Positions 9,444 to 16,613 of a stretch of DNA of 16,613 nt are shown piece after piece (position 1 is the stretch's first letter; every line of letters begins with the position of its first letter). The position numbers and the translations under genes were made by a program. Source of the stretch: JBBDSU01 sp040904825 (lineage in GTDB: Bacteria > Actinomycetota > Nitriliruptoria > Nitriliruptorales > Nitriliruptoraceae); assembly GCA_040904825.1 (NCBI GenBank), contig JBBDSU010000059.1, forward strand, positions 1-16,613, in the 5' to 3' direction. The notes beneath the pieces were generated by a model. That model was not told the origin of the DNA. It worked only from the letters and a program-made list of their open reading frames with translations, and searched no databases.

Positions 9444-9551
9444 TGGCCCCGGCGGGTGTGATCAGGAGATGACGTCGCGCGCGTAGGTGACATTGGCAAG
9501 GCGCCGCTGGTTCCGCTGACCGGGTGCGTGACCTGACGAGAGGCAAGCTGC

Positions 9552-10487
9552 GTGGAAAGTGCGGTGGAGGAGCGGGCGCCTGAGGGCGCACAGTCTGGCA
9601 ACGGGCCACCTGGAAAGGAGCGGCGGTCGCCCGCCGCTTTTGTTGCCTCAACATTCCGGCGCAGTCCGGCGCTCGTGATTGGCGCCACAATTGTGCTGGT
9701 GCTGTCGGTGCTCGCCCTGTTCGCACCGGCGATTTCACCCTATGATCCGTTCGCTCTCGACCCGAGTCAGCGGTTCCTTCCGCCGAGCACCGATCACTGG
9801 TTTGGTACCGACCAACTCGGTCGCGACCTGTGGACGAGGTCGCTGTACGGAGCGCGAGTGTCGCTGGCCACCGCGATCTCCGCGGTCTCCGTCGCTGCGG
9901 TGATCGGCGTGCCGTTGGGTCTGATCTCCGGCTACTTCGGAAAATGGCCGGACGCACTCATCATGCGCTACGTCGATGTGCAGATCGCCATCCCCGGCAT
10001 CCTGCTGGCCATGATGATCATCCTGCTGGCCGGGCGAGGCTTCGTCGGGTTGGTGATTGCGATTGGGATCGGTTCGGTGCCCAACTTCGCCAGGATCGTC
10101 CGGGCGTCGACCCTGTCCATTCAGGAGGAGGAATACGTCGCCGCCGTCAAGGCACTGGGTGCGGGTCACGTCTACACGATGATGCGCACCATCCTCCCGA
10201 ACGCGATGGGGCCGATCATCGTTCAGGTCGTCATCACTGCCGCGGTCGCTGTGCTGCTTGAGGCGGCCTTGAGCTTCCTGGGACTGGGAACCGTGCCACC
10301 GACCCCAAGCTGGGGCGACATGCTGCAGCAGGGCAAAGGCTTCATGCACCAGGCGCCGTGGTATTCGATCATGCCGGGCGTGCTGCTGACCATCACCGTT
10401 TTGTCACTCGATCTGATGGGACGCGGTATGCAGAAGCTGCGAGGCAGTTCCGAGTCCGCGAGCGCGGAACTGGAGGGACGCGCATGA
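9552..10487 (+). CDS. dppC: Peptide-type ABC transporter permease (DppC/OppC type)
   Basis: 311 residues from a GTG with GAGAGG about 9 bases upstream. Inner-membrane channel subunit. After a charged cytoplasmic tail of about 38 residues come hydrophobic segments near 40-62, 105-127, 143-175, 222-246 and 272-290. The OppC-type signature GTDQLGRD is at 86-92. The ATPase-contact (EAA-like) loop is EYVAAVKALGA (194-204), followed by the expected IL-PNAMGPI stretch. It overlaps the next permease start by 4 bases (ATGA). The DppC gene precedes DppB here, the reverse of the usual order. Together with DppB, DppD, DppF and the lipoprotein it completes one importer. Confidence 0.95.
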   Translation: MESAVEERAPEGAQSGNGPPGKERRSPAAFVASTFRRSPALVIGATIVLVLSVLALFAPAISPYDPFALDPSQRFLPPSTDHWFGTDQLGRDLWTRSLYGARVSLATAISAVSVAAVIGVPLGLISGYFGKWPDALIMRYVDVQIAIPGILLAMMIILLAGRGFVGLVIAIGIGSVPNFARIVRASTLSIQEEEYVAAVKALGAGHVYTMMRTILPNAMGPIIVQVVITAAVAVLLEAALSFLGLGTVPPTPSWGDMLQQGKGFMHQAPWYSIMPGVLLTITVLSLDLMGRGMQKLRGSSESASAELEGRA

Positions 10488-11431
10488 TCACCTACACCCT
10501 GCGTCGCCTGCTGCAGACGATCCCGACGCTCATCATCGCCTCATTGTTGGTCTGGGGGCTGGTCTATGCGTTGCCAGGTGACCCGGCCACAGCCATCGTC
10601 GGCGAAGACGGCAGCCCTGAAGCGCTCGCGGCAGTCCGCGCGCGGCTTGGGTTGGACCAGCCGATCCATCTCCAGTACTTGACGTGGATGAACAACATCC
10701 TCCAAGGCGACATGGGCTTCTCCTACTTCGGCGGCGAGGCGGTCACAACCCGCATCGGCCGGCGCGTCATGCCCACGGTGCAGTTGGGCGTGTTCGCGTT
10801 CCTTATCGGCACCATCTTGGCATTGCCCATCGCTTTCGTGGGCTCACTCAAGCCCAAGTCCTTCCTGGGCAAGTTGACCAGCGGTCAGGCGGTCCTGTCG
10901 CTGAGCCTGCCAACGTTCTGGGTGGGCGTGTTGTTCATCCTGGTTTTCTCCGTCACATTCCGATGGTTCCCGTCGGTGTCTGACTACTACCCGTTCTTTC
11001 AGAATCCAGGACAGGCGATCCGAAACCTGGCGTTGCCGGCGCTGACGCTCGGGATCTTTGTCTCTGCAATTTTCGGTCGGTTTCTTCGGCAGGCACTTAC
11101 CGAAGTCCTCGGCAAGGATTATGTGAGGACTGCGCGTGCTAAGGGTCTCAAGGAGACGTACGTGGTCGGGCGGCATGCACTGCGCAATGCCTTGTTGCCG
11201 TTCGTGACGATTGCTGGCCTGCAGGTCAGCAGCTTCTTGTCGGGTTCAGTTGTGACGGAGTCGGTCTTCACCTATCCGGGCGTGGGGAGACTCGTGTATA
11301 CCGCGATCCTCCAACGCGACTACGTCCTGGTTCAGGGGGCTGTGCTGATCATTGTGGTGGTGGTGACCGTCATCAACCTGATCGTTGACCTGATCTATGC
11401 CTATCTCGATCCGAGGATCTCGTACGCATGA
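10484..11431 (+). CDS. dppB: Peptide-type ABC transporter permease (DppB/OppB type)
   Basis: 315 residues. The ATG at 10484 overlaps the DppC stop and has GGAGGG 6 bases upstream; an in-frame extension upstream to 10358 lies inside DppC and is rejected. N-terminal MITYTLRRLLQTIPTL is typical of this subunit, followed by the GDPA motif (32-35). Hydrophobic segments lie near 9-31, 97-120, 136-158, 185-200, 236-262 and 284-306. The EAA-like loop DYVRTARAKGL is at 212-222, and the C-terminus DPRISYA is the usual ending. Second gene of the permease unit; 168 bases separate it from the binding-protein gene. Confidence 0.96.
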   Translation: MITYTLRRLLQTIPTLIIASLLVWGLVYALPGDPATAIVGEDGSPEALAAVRARLGLDQPIHLQYLTWMNNILQGDMGFSYFGGEAVTTRIGRRVMPTVQLGVFAFLIGTILALPIAFVGSLKPKSFLGKLTSGQAVLSLSLPTFWVGVLFILVFSVTFRWFPSVSDYYPFFQNPGQAIRNLALPALTLGIFVSAIFGRFLRQALTEVLGKDYVRTARAKGLKETYVVGRHALRNALLPFVTIAGLQVSSFLSGSVVTESVFTYPGVGRLVYTAILQRDYVLVQGAVLIIVVVVTVINLIVDLIYAYLDPRISYA

Positions 11432-11462
11432 TCGTTGATGAACGCGCGCGCCAAATCGCCCC

Positions 11463-11500
11463 TCGACATGGCACCCGAGGGTCAACTACTATCATCGTAG
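11463..11500 (+). promoter_or_regulatory. Candidate promoter and near-palindrome before the binding-protein gene
   Basis: TCGACA (11463-11468), an 18-base spacer and TACTAT (11487-11492) form a fair promoter match. A near-perfect inverted repeat, CTAC-t-AT-c-AT-c-GTAG (11486-11500), covers the -10. It recalls the palindrome at 9222-9241, sharing CTACTA on the left and TAG on the right. A separate promoter would let the binding protein be made in excess of the permeases, as is common for such importers. Confidence 0.35.
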
Positions 11501-11599
11501 GATTTTCGATGTCTTCTGATGGCCACGTCATGGCTACCAGAGGCGATAGATGAGTTGCCTGCCAACCGGTGGGGGCTCGCCCTAATCAGGGAGGAAGTA

Positions 11600-13213
11600 A
11601 TGAGAAGCAGATCACGAGGATTGATCAAGCTGCTCGCGCTGGTATCGGTGTTCTCACTGGTACTGGCTGCGTGTGGCAACGGAGATGAGGACGCTGCGCC
11701 TGAGGCGCCGGCTGCACCTGAGGCGCCGGCACCTGAGGCGCCAGCGGCGGAAGAAGATGACTCCGAAGCCGTTGGCGGCATTCTGAACGTGGGAGTGCTC
11801 AACGACGTGCAGCGGTGGGACTCAAGCCGACTGCAGGGCATCTTCTTCCCGTTCCACCAGAACCTGTACGAGCCTCTCGCCATCTACCGTGATGGGCTGA
11901 ACGCCGAGCCGTGGCTCGCCACCGGCTGGGAGATCAGCGCCGCGCAAGACTCGGTCACCATCCAGATCCGTGAGGGCGTCAAGTTCCACTCGGGTCGCGA
12001 GATGACCGCAGCGGATGTCGGTGCGAACATCGACGCGTTCACCGACCCGGAGCTGGGCAACCAGGCTTATGGTCCGAGCTCGGCAGCGGTGCGCGACTGG
12101 GAGGCCACCGGCGACTACGAGATCGTGGTGAATTTCAACCAGCCGATCGCTCAGCTGCAGATCACCGACCTGCTTGCATCGTGGGCGATGGGTGACCCTG
12201 AGTTCTTCGATGTCTATGACAGCGAAGCCAACGGGACCGGTCCGTTCCGGATGGTCGAATGGATTCCCGGTGAGAGCGTCACGCTCGAAGCCCACCCCGA
12301 CTACTGGCAAGAGGGTCTTCCGTACCTTGACGGCATCTTCTACCGGATCTTCGGTGACCAGGACGCCATGGACTCCGCGCTCGAGTCGGGTGTGGTCGAC
12401 GTGCTGAACCTGCCGAGGATGGACTCGACGCTGCGGTTCCTCGATCAGGGCTTCGTCATGAACGAGGCGCCTCCTGGTGCGATCATCGACCAGTGGCGGA
12501 TCAACCCCGAGCGTGCACCGTTCGACAATGTCGACGTGCGCATGGCCATGAACTACGCGTCGAACAATGACGCGTTGAACGAGGCCATCTACGGTGGTAC
12601 GGGTACCCCGTTGCGCCTGCCGTTCGCGCCGACATCGCCGGCCTACGACAACGCGCTTGCGGACTCGCTCGAGTACGACATCGACCGTGCGTGCGAGCTG
12701 CTCGAGGGATCCGGCCTGCCGGAGAGCGAGTGGACTGCTGCGGTGCTGATCTCGTCCGGCAACGCCACGCAGGAGTTGTCGGCACAGATCATGCAGCAGG
12801 AGCTTGCCACCTGTGGGTTCACGCTCGAGATTGACGTCGTGGACGCCGCGACCCGGACCGAGCGCCTGCTCGGCGGTGACTTCCAGACCCTCTTCGGAGG
12901 TATCGGTAACGCTCAGAAGTTCCCGACCCGGATCTCGACGAACTCGATCTACCGGCACCAGAACAACCCGGTGTTCAACGTCGAGTCGCTCATCCCCGAG
13001 TACACGGCGGCAATCGAAGCACTCAACACCGCTGTGACCGACGCCGAAGTGGCAGCGGGCATCGCCGAGCTCAACAGTGTGCTCGTCGACAACATGTGGG
13101 TCGTGACTGTGCTCGCGCAGCCGCGGTTCGTCCTGGAGCACCCGGATGTCACGGGTACCTTCATGGACATCGACTCGCAGGTTCACTTCCGGGAGACGCG
13201 GCTCAACCGCTGA
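11600..13213 (+). CDS. dppA: Peptide-type ABC transporter substrate-binding lipoprotein (family 5)
   Basis: 537 residues. ATG 11600 has GGGAGGA 6-7 bases upstream and begins a clean lipoprotein signal: basic N-terminus, hydrophobic core and lipobox LAAC with Cys25 as the lipidated residue. An earlier in-frame start at 11519 would bury the signal and is rejected. Residues 30-57 form an acidic Ala/Pro/Glu linker, expected to tether the domain to the outer face of the membrane. The family-5 solute-binding fold follows: IREGVKFHSGREMTAADV (about 130), GTGPFRMVEW (about 215) and HPDYWQEGLPYLD (about 233) are standard landmarks. It delivers the substrate to DppB/DppC. Family members bind peptides, nickel, sugars or opine-like compounds, so peptide specificity is only probable. 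A strong terminator follows. Confidence 0.94.
   Translation: MRSRSRGLIKLLALVSVFSLVLAACGNGDEDAAPEAPAAPEAPAPEAPAAEEDDSEAVGGILNVGVLNDVQRWDSSRLQGIFFPFHQNLYEPLAIYRDGLNAEPWLATGWEISAAQDSVTIQIREGVKFHSGREMTAADVGANIDAFTDPELGNQAYGPSSAAVRDWEATGDYEIVVNFNQPIAQLQITDLLASWAMGDPEFFDVYDSEANGTGPFRMVEWIPGESVTLEAHPDYWQEGLPYLDGIFYRIFGDQDAMDSALESGVVDVLNLPRMDSTLRFLDQGFVMNEAPPGAIIDQWRINPERAPFDNVDVRMAMNYASNNDALNEAIYGGTGTPLRLPFAPTSPAYDNALADSLEYDIDRACELLEGSGLPESEWTAAVLISSGNATQELSAQIMQQELATCGFTLEIDVVDAATRTERLLGGDFQTLFGGIGNAQKFPTRISTNSIYRHQNNPVFNVESLIPEYTAAIEALNTAVTDAEVAAGIAELNSVLVDNMWVVTVLAQPRFVLEHPDVTGTFMDIDSQVHFRETRLNR
11699..11744 (+). repeat. Short repeats encoding the lipoprotein linker
   Basis: CCTGAGGCGCC occurs three times (starting at 11699, 11717 and 11732), encoding PEAP units of the Ala/Pro/Glu linker just after the lipidated Cys. 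Spacing of 18 then 15 bases keeps the frame. Such in-frame repeats probably change copy number by slippage without harming the folded domain. Confidence 0.8.
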
Positions 13214-13265
13214 CCCGATGACCTTCGGGCTCGCGGCATCGACCGCTGGACCTGAAGCGTGATTT

Positions 13266-13306
13266 GACGCCGGCGCGGGGAAATCCCCGCGCCGGCGTCG
13301 CATTTT
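13266..13306 (+). terminator. Intrinsic terminator after the binding-protein gene
   Basis: A perfect 15-bp stem (GACGCCGGCGCGGGG at 13266-13280 pairing with 13285-13299) closes on the 4-base loop AAAT and is followed by CATTTTG. The T run is short, but the stem is very stable and GC-rich. It lies 52 bases after the lipoprotein stop and separates the transporter unit from the deacylase pair. Confidence 0.85.
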
Positions 13307-13400
13307 GTCGCCAGGCACGAAGTGAGGTAGGAAGGCATGAGCGCGGCAGTTGGGCACGGTCCAACAGGGCTCGGACCATCGACATCATGGGAGTCGTCAG

Positions 13401-14993
13401 ATGCAGGCAGATGTGGTCATCAAGAATGGCACGGTCGTCGATGGGTCCGGTGGACCGTCACGCCAGGCCGACGTAGCGATTGCTGGCGGCAAGATCGTCG
13501 CCGTTGGTGAGGTCCCTGCGACCGACGCGGCACGAGTGATCGACGCAACCGATTTGAAGATCCTTCCCGGCTTCATCGACATTCATACGCACTCGGATGT
13601 CAGCTTGATCCTCGATCCGCGATGTCAGAGCAAGATCCTGCAAGGTGTGACTACGGAAGTCACCGGCAACTGCAGTTTCGCGCCGTTCCCGTTCGCACCC
13701 GACAAGATGGAGTTGCACGCCGATCATCTGCATCGCATCGGTGATGGCGTGCCGCCACTGACATGGAACGATGTTGACGGTTATGTCGCCACCGTTGAGA
13801 CCAACCCGCCCGCGTTCAATGTTGCGCCGCTAGCAGGCCACGGCACGTTGCGAGTCGCCGCGATGGGTGTCGACCAGCGAGAAGCGACACCCGACGAGCT
13901 GGCAACGATGAAACGGTTGCTCGCCGAGTGCCTGGAGCAGGGTGCATTCGGCATGTCAACTGGCCTGACGCATGTGCCATCGGCGTACGGACCTGAAGAA
14001 GAAGTCACCGAGCTGGTCAAGGTCGTCGCGCAGTACGACGCGTTGTATGCGACCCACCAGCGTGGTGCCAAAGGCCGCGTGTTCGGTGGCATGGAAGAGT
14101 CGATCCGCACGGCCACCGCCGCCGGTGCGCGCCTTCAGGCGTCGCATGCGGCGATCAACAACCCGGATCACTGGGGCAAGGCCGTCGAGATGCTCGCGCT
14201 GGTCGATGAGGCGCGTGACAACGGTCTCGACATCGCTATCGACGTCTATCCCTACGACGCCTCGTCGTCGTCGTTGACCCAGTATCTGCCCCAGTGGGTG
14301 CAGGACGGCGGGACCGAGGCGATGAGGGCACGGTTGGCCGATCCTGCAGCGCTTGAACGGGCAGAGCAGGAACTTGCCGCCGGGTGGTTCGGGGGCATCC
14401 CGTGGTTCTGGGACCGGGTCCTGATGACCCGCACGGGTGCGGGCGACGAATGGTGCGTTGGGCTCACCATCGAGCAGGCTGCCGCCAAGGCTGGCATGAC
14501 TCCGGCAGCGTTCACGCTCAAGACGTGCCTCGACCACGGCAACTACCCGGGAGTGGTGCTGTTCTACCGCACCGAAGACGACATGATGACGTTCCTGGCC
14601 CATCACACTGCAGTTGTCGGTTCCGACGGTTCGGCGTTGCCGCTCGACCAAGGTGCCAACAAGCCCCATCCACGTTCCTTCGGAACGTTCCCGCGCATCT
14701 TCGGCCGGTATGTGCGCGATAAGGGTCTGCTGACCTGGGAAGAGGCGGCCGTCAAGACCAGCAGTGGGGTCGCTGAGCGGTTGCAGCTGGCTGATCGTGG
14801 GCAGATCGCCGAAGGCCTGGTCGCCGACATCGTGATCATGGATCCCGCCACGGTCATCGACCGGTCGACGTTCACCGATCCCGCGCAATCTCCTACCGGC
14901 ATCCCGTATGTGATCGTCAACGGGGCCATCGCCGTCGATGAAGGGGAGCAGACCGAAGCCCGCTCGGGACGGGTGCTCAGGAGAACACGATGA
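13401..14993 (+). CDS. N-acyl-D-amino-acid deacylase-like amidohydrolase, first paralogue
   Basis: 530 residues. The family removes the acyl group from N-acyl-D-amino acids using zinc. ATG 13401 has GGGAG 7 bases upstream and opens the usual ADVVIKNGTVVDGSG; a start at 13350 adds 17 unrelated residues. Active-site landmarks: HTH (His62, His64), Cys91 in VTGNCS, His219 in YATHQRG, His249 in ASHAAI and Asp409 in GSDGS. These align with the Cys, His, His and Asp metal/catalytic set of Alcaligenes D-aminoacylase, including the 30-residue His-His spacing. The familiar THMR and SHHK/SHLK contexts are altered, which suggests a subfamily with its own substrate. HPRSFGTFPRIFGRYV (423-438) is the family's C-terminal motif. 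No signal peptide. It overlaps its paralogue by 4 bases. Confidence 0.92.
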   Translation: MQADVVIKNGTVVDGSGGPSRQADVAIAGGKIVAVGEVPATDAARVIDATDLKILPGFIDIHTHSDVSLILDPRCQSKILQGVTTEVTGNCSFAPFPFAPDKMELHADHLHRIGDGVPPLTWNDVDGYVATVETNPPAFNVAPLAGHGTLRVAAMGVDQREATPDELATMKRLLAECLEQGAFGMSTGLTHVPSAYGPEEEVTELVKVVAQYDALYATHQRGAKGRVFGGMEESIRTATAAGARLQASHAAINNPDHWGKAVEMLALVDEARDNGLDIAIDVYPYDASSSSLTQYLPQWVQDGGTEAMRARLADPAALERAEQELAAGWFGGIPWFWDRVLMTRTGAGDEWCVGLTIEQAAAKAGMTPAAFTLKTCLDHGNYPGVVLFYRTEDDMMTFLAHHTAVVGSDGSALPLDQGANKPHPRSFGTFPRIFGRYVRDKGLLTWEEAAVKTSSGVAERLQLADRGQIAEGLVADIVIMDPATVIDRSTFTDPAQSPTGIPYVIVNGAIAVDEGEQTEARSGRVLRRTR

Positions 14994-16585
14994 CTGCGGA
15001 TGTGGTCATCGTCGGCGGTGCCGTCCACGATGGCACCGGCGCACCTGGCCGTCGCGCGGATGTGGCTATCTCAGACGGACGTATCGTCGCGATCGGTGAC
15101 GATATCGGGCCCGGCCGCCGGGTGATCGATGCGACCGATCGGGTGGTCAGCCCGGGGTTTATTGATATTCACACGCATTCTGATCAGGCCGTGTTGCTGG
15201 ACCCTTCGTGCCAGAGCAAAGTGGCCCAAGGGGTGACCACTGACGTCACCGGCAACTGCGGTGCGTCGCCGATCCCGATCGAGCCATCGCGCCTGGATCG
15301 TCACTACGACCAGTTGAAGGGCCGTGGGCTGTCGCCGACCGAACGGCCGGTCACCTGGACCGACTTCGACGGCTACGCCACGCAAGTCGATGCGGGCAGG
15401 CCAGCGTTCAACGTTGCACCGTTGATCGGGCATCATTCGTTGCGGACCGCGGCAATGGGCCTTGATCAGCGCGCACCGACTGATGACGAGATGGACACGA
15501 TGCGGCGTCTGCTGGCGCACCAACTCGACCAGGGTGCGTTCGGATTTTCGACCGGACTGACGCTCGTGCCCGGAACCTATGCGGCCGAAGATGAGATCGT
15601 CGCGCTGTGCGAAGTCGTGGCCAGCCGTGACGCGTTGTATGCGACGCACACGCGGGGATCCTCCAACCAGCTCGACTTCGGGGGTGTGGTCGAAGCATTG
15701 CGGACCGCCAAGGCTGCTGGCGCACGCCTGCAGTACTCGCACGCCGCGATCAACATTCCCAAGCATTGGGGCAAAGCCGACCAGGTGACCGCACTGATCG
15801 AGGAAGCGCGCAGTGACGGACTCGATGTGATGTTCGACGTCTACCCGTATGACGCTTCGTCGTCCGCGCTGACCCAGTATCTGCCGTCGTGGGTCCAGGA
15901 AGGCGGCACCGACGCGATGCGGGCGCGACTGGCAGAGCCGTCGGTCTACGACCGGGCGCTGGCAGAGTTCTCTTCCGGATGGTTTGGAGGCATCCCGTGG
16001 TTCTGGGATCGCGTGATGCTGTCGCGGGTCGATCCTCCCGACGACTGGTCGGTAGGGATGACGATCGAGGAAGCCGCTGCCCGTTCAGGTGAGGATCCTG
16101 CCGCCTTCGCATTGCGGCTGTGCTTGGATCACGGCAACGCTGACCGGGTCGTGCTCTTCTACCGCACCGAAGAAGACATGAAAGTCTTCCTGGCTCATCC
16201 GCTGTCGATGGTGGGCTCTGACGGGTCGGCAATCCCGTTCGATCAAGGTGCCGAAAAGCCGCACCCACGCTCGTTCGGGACCTACCCACGAATCTTTGGA
16301 CGCTATGTGCGTGAGCAGCAGGTCATCAGCCTGGAAGATGCTGTGCGCAAGTGCACTGGCGCGGTTGCCGACCGGCTCGGGATTACCGACCGGGGCTATC
16401 TGCGCGAAGGTGCCGTGGCTGACGTGACGATTTTCGACCCTGAAACGATCATCGACCGGTCAACGTTCACTGAGCCTGCCCAGCGGCCGGTGGGCGTCGA
16501 CCACGTGCTGGTTGCTGGTCAAGTTGTGATCGATGGCGGAGATCAGACGGATGCGCGGCCCGGCAAGGTGCTGCGCCGGGTCTGA
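14990..16585 (+). CDS. N-acyl-D-amino-acid deacylase-like amidohydrolase, second paralogue
   Basis: 531 residues. The ATG overlaps the stop of the first paralogue (ATGA) and has GGAG 7 bases upstream. The protein aligns almost end to end with its neighbour, with clearly more than half of residues identical by eye. The same catalytic set is present: HTH (His61, His63), Cys90 in VTGNCG, His220 in YATHTRG, His251 in YSHAAI and Asp411 in GSDGS, then HPRSFGTYPRIFGRYV. The segment after the Cys differs (GASPIPIEP against SFAPFPFAP), and so does the loop before GLS/GVP, so the two probably differ in acyl or side-chain preference. Tandem duplication followed by divergence is the simplest origin. Both would act in the cytoplasm on imported substrate. 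Confidence 0.92.
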   Translation: MTADVVIVGGAVHDGTGAPGRRADVAISDGRIVAIGDDIGPGRRVIDATDRVVSPGFIDIHTHSDQAVLLDPSCQSKVAQGVTTDVTGNCGASPIPIEPSRLDRHYDQLKGRGLSPTERPVTWTDFDGYATQVDAGRPAFNVAPLIGHHSLRTAAMGLDQRAPTDDEMDTMRRLLAHQLDQGAFGFSTGLTLVPGTYAAEDEIVALCEVVASRDALYATHTRGSSNQLDFGGVVEALRTAKAAGARLQYSHAAINIPKHWGKADQVTALIEEARSDGLDVMFDVYPYDASSSALTQYLPSWVQEGGTDAMRARLAEPSVYDRALAEFSSGWFGGIPWFWDRVMLSRVDPPDDWSVGMTIEEAAARSGEDPAAFALRLCLDHGNADRVVLFYRTEEDMKVFLAHPLSMVGSDGSAIPFDQGAEKPHPRSFGTYPRIFGRYVREQQVISLEDAVRKCTGAVADRLGITDRGYLREGAVADVTIFDPETIIDRSTFTEPAQRPVGVDHVLVAGQVVIDGGDQTDARPGKVLRRV

Positions 16586-16613
16586 TGGACCCGGACTCGC
16601 CAGATCCGGACCT
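16585..16613 (+). CDS. Possible start of another coupled gene (partial)
   Basis: An ATG at 16585 shares its first base with the TGA of the second deacylase (TGATG) and opens a frame beginning MDPDSPDPD that runs off the window. The same coupling geometry is used elsewhere in this window. The ribosome-binding site is weak (AAGGTG further upstream) and only nine codons are visible, so no family can be assigned. Confidence 0.35.

Larger units (their letters stand above)
9043..9551. other. Divergent intergenic region of about 510 bp
   Basis: Separates the minus-strand amidohydrolase from the plus-strand permease operon. It contains the plus-strand promoter with an internal palindrome (9215-9243) and a second 14-bp palindrome (9430-9443), separately listed. 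The roughly 300 bases between promoter and permease start hold no coding sequence that I believe: a 65-codon frame at 9289-9486 has no convincing ribosome-binding site or recognisable product. No riboswitch class was recognised. A minus-strand promoter must exist here, but no strong match was found. Confidence 0.6.

Noticed and set aside
9289..9486. 65-codon frame in the intergenic leader
   Set aside because: No convincing ribosome-binding site, no family resemblance, and a Cys/Arg/Gly-rich end typical of non-coding GC-rich DNA.
11822..13357. Minus-strand open frame of 511 codons opposite the binding-protein gene
   Set aside because: The opposite strand encodes a clear family-5 lipoprotein. 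The antisense frame is Arg/Val/Asp-rich, without domains, runs through the terminator hairpin, and is the usual by-product of GC-rich third positions.
13956..14888. Minus-strand open frame of 310 codons opposite the first deacylase
   Set aside because: Antisense shadow of a secure gene. A similar shadow appears opposite the paralogue, as expected from shared codon use and not from a second product.

Overview
The window is GC-rich, with strong G/C preference at third codon positions, several GTG starts and a lipoprotein with an Ala/Pro/Glu-rich linker behind an LAAC lipobox. This fits a high-GC Gram-positive bacterium, perhaps an Acidimicrobiia-like actinobacterium, but the lineage is an inference from style and not from a marker gene. 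A run of 100 N marks a scaffolded, probably metagenomic, assembly. No RNA genes, insertion sequences, CRISPR arrays or phage genes were seen. The content is one catabolic and transport neighbourhood.

Layout. (1) 3-1610, minus: a gamma-glutamyltranspeptidase-family Ntn hydrolase, divergent from (2) a plus-strand pair, an MmgE/PrpD-family protein (1800-3334, interrupted by the N run) overlapping a D-2-hydroxyacid dehydrogenase (3331-4314). The divergent intergenic region holds a palindrome and a duplicated ribosome-binding site. (3) 4321-7627, minus: a tightly overlapping set of two oligopeptide ABC ATPases (DppD/DppF type) followed by a beta-propeller protein of unknown function. (4) 7807-9042, minus: an imidazolonepropionase/Xaa-Pro dipeptidase-like amidohydrolase. 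(5) 9552-13213, plus: two peptide ABC permeases in the order DppC then DppB, then the lipoprotein substrate-binding subunit, closed by a strong hairpin terminator. (6) 13401-16585, plus: two tandem paralogous N-acyl-D-amino-acid deacylase-like amidohydrolases with a 4-base overlap, perhaps followed by another coupled gene at the window edge.

How it may work together (inference). All five parts of one peptide-type ABC importer are present, split over two divergent transcription units with a hydrolase gene between them. Around it lie three metal-dependent amidohydrolases and one Ntn amide hydrolase, all suited to cleaving N-acyl, peptide or gamma-glutamyl amide bonds. An MmgE/PrpD protein and a D-2-hydroxyacid dehydrogenase could process the released acids. 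A coherent reading is uptake and breakdown of an amide-linked compound containing a D-amino acid or unusual acyl group. The substrate cannot be read from sequence.

The firmest unusual observation concerns the assembly: the N run is flanked by identical 55-bp copies. The gap is therefore very likely false, and collapsing it restores one intact 459-residue MmgE/PrpD gene in frame.
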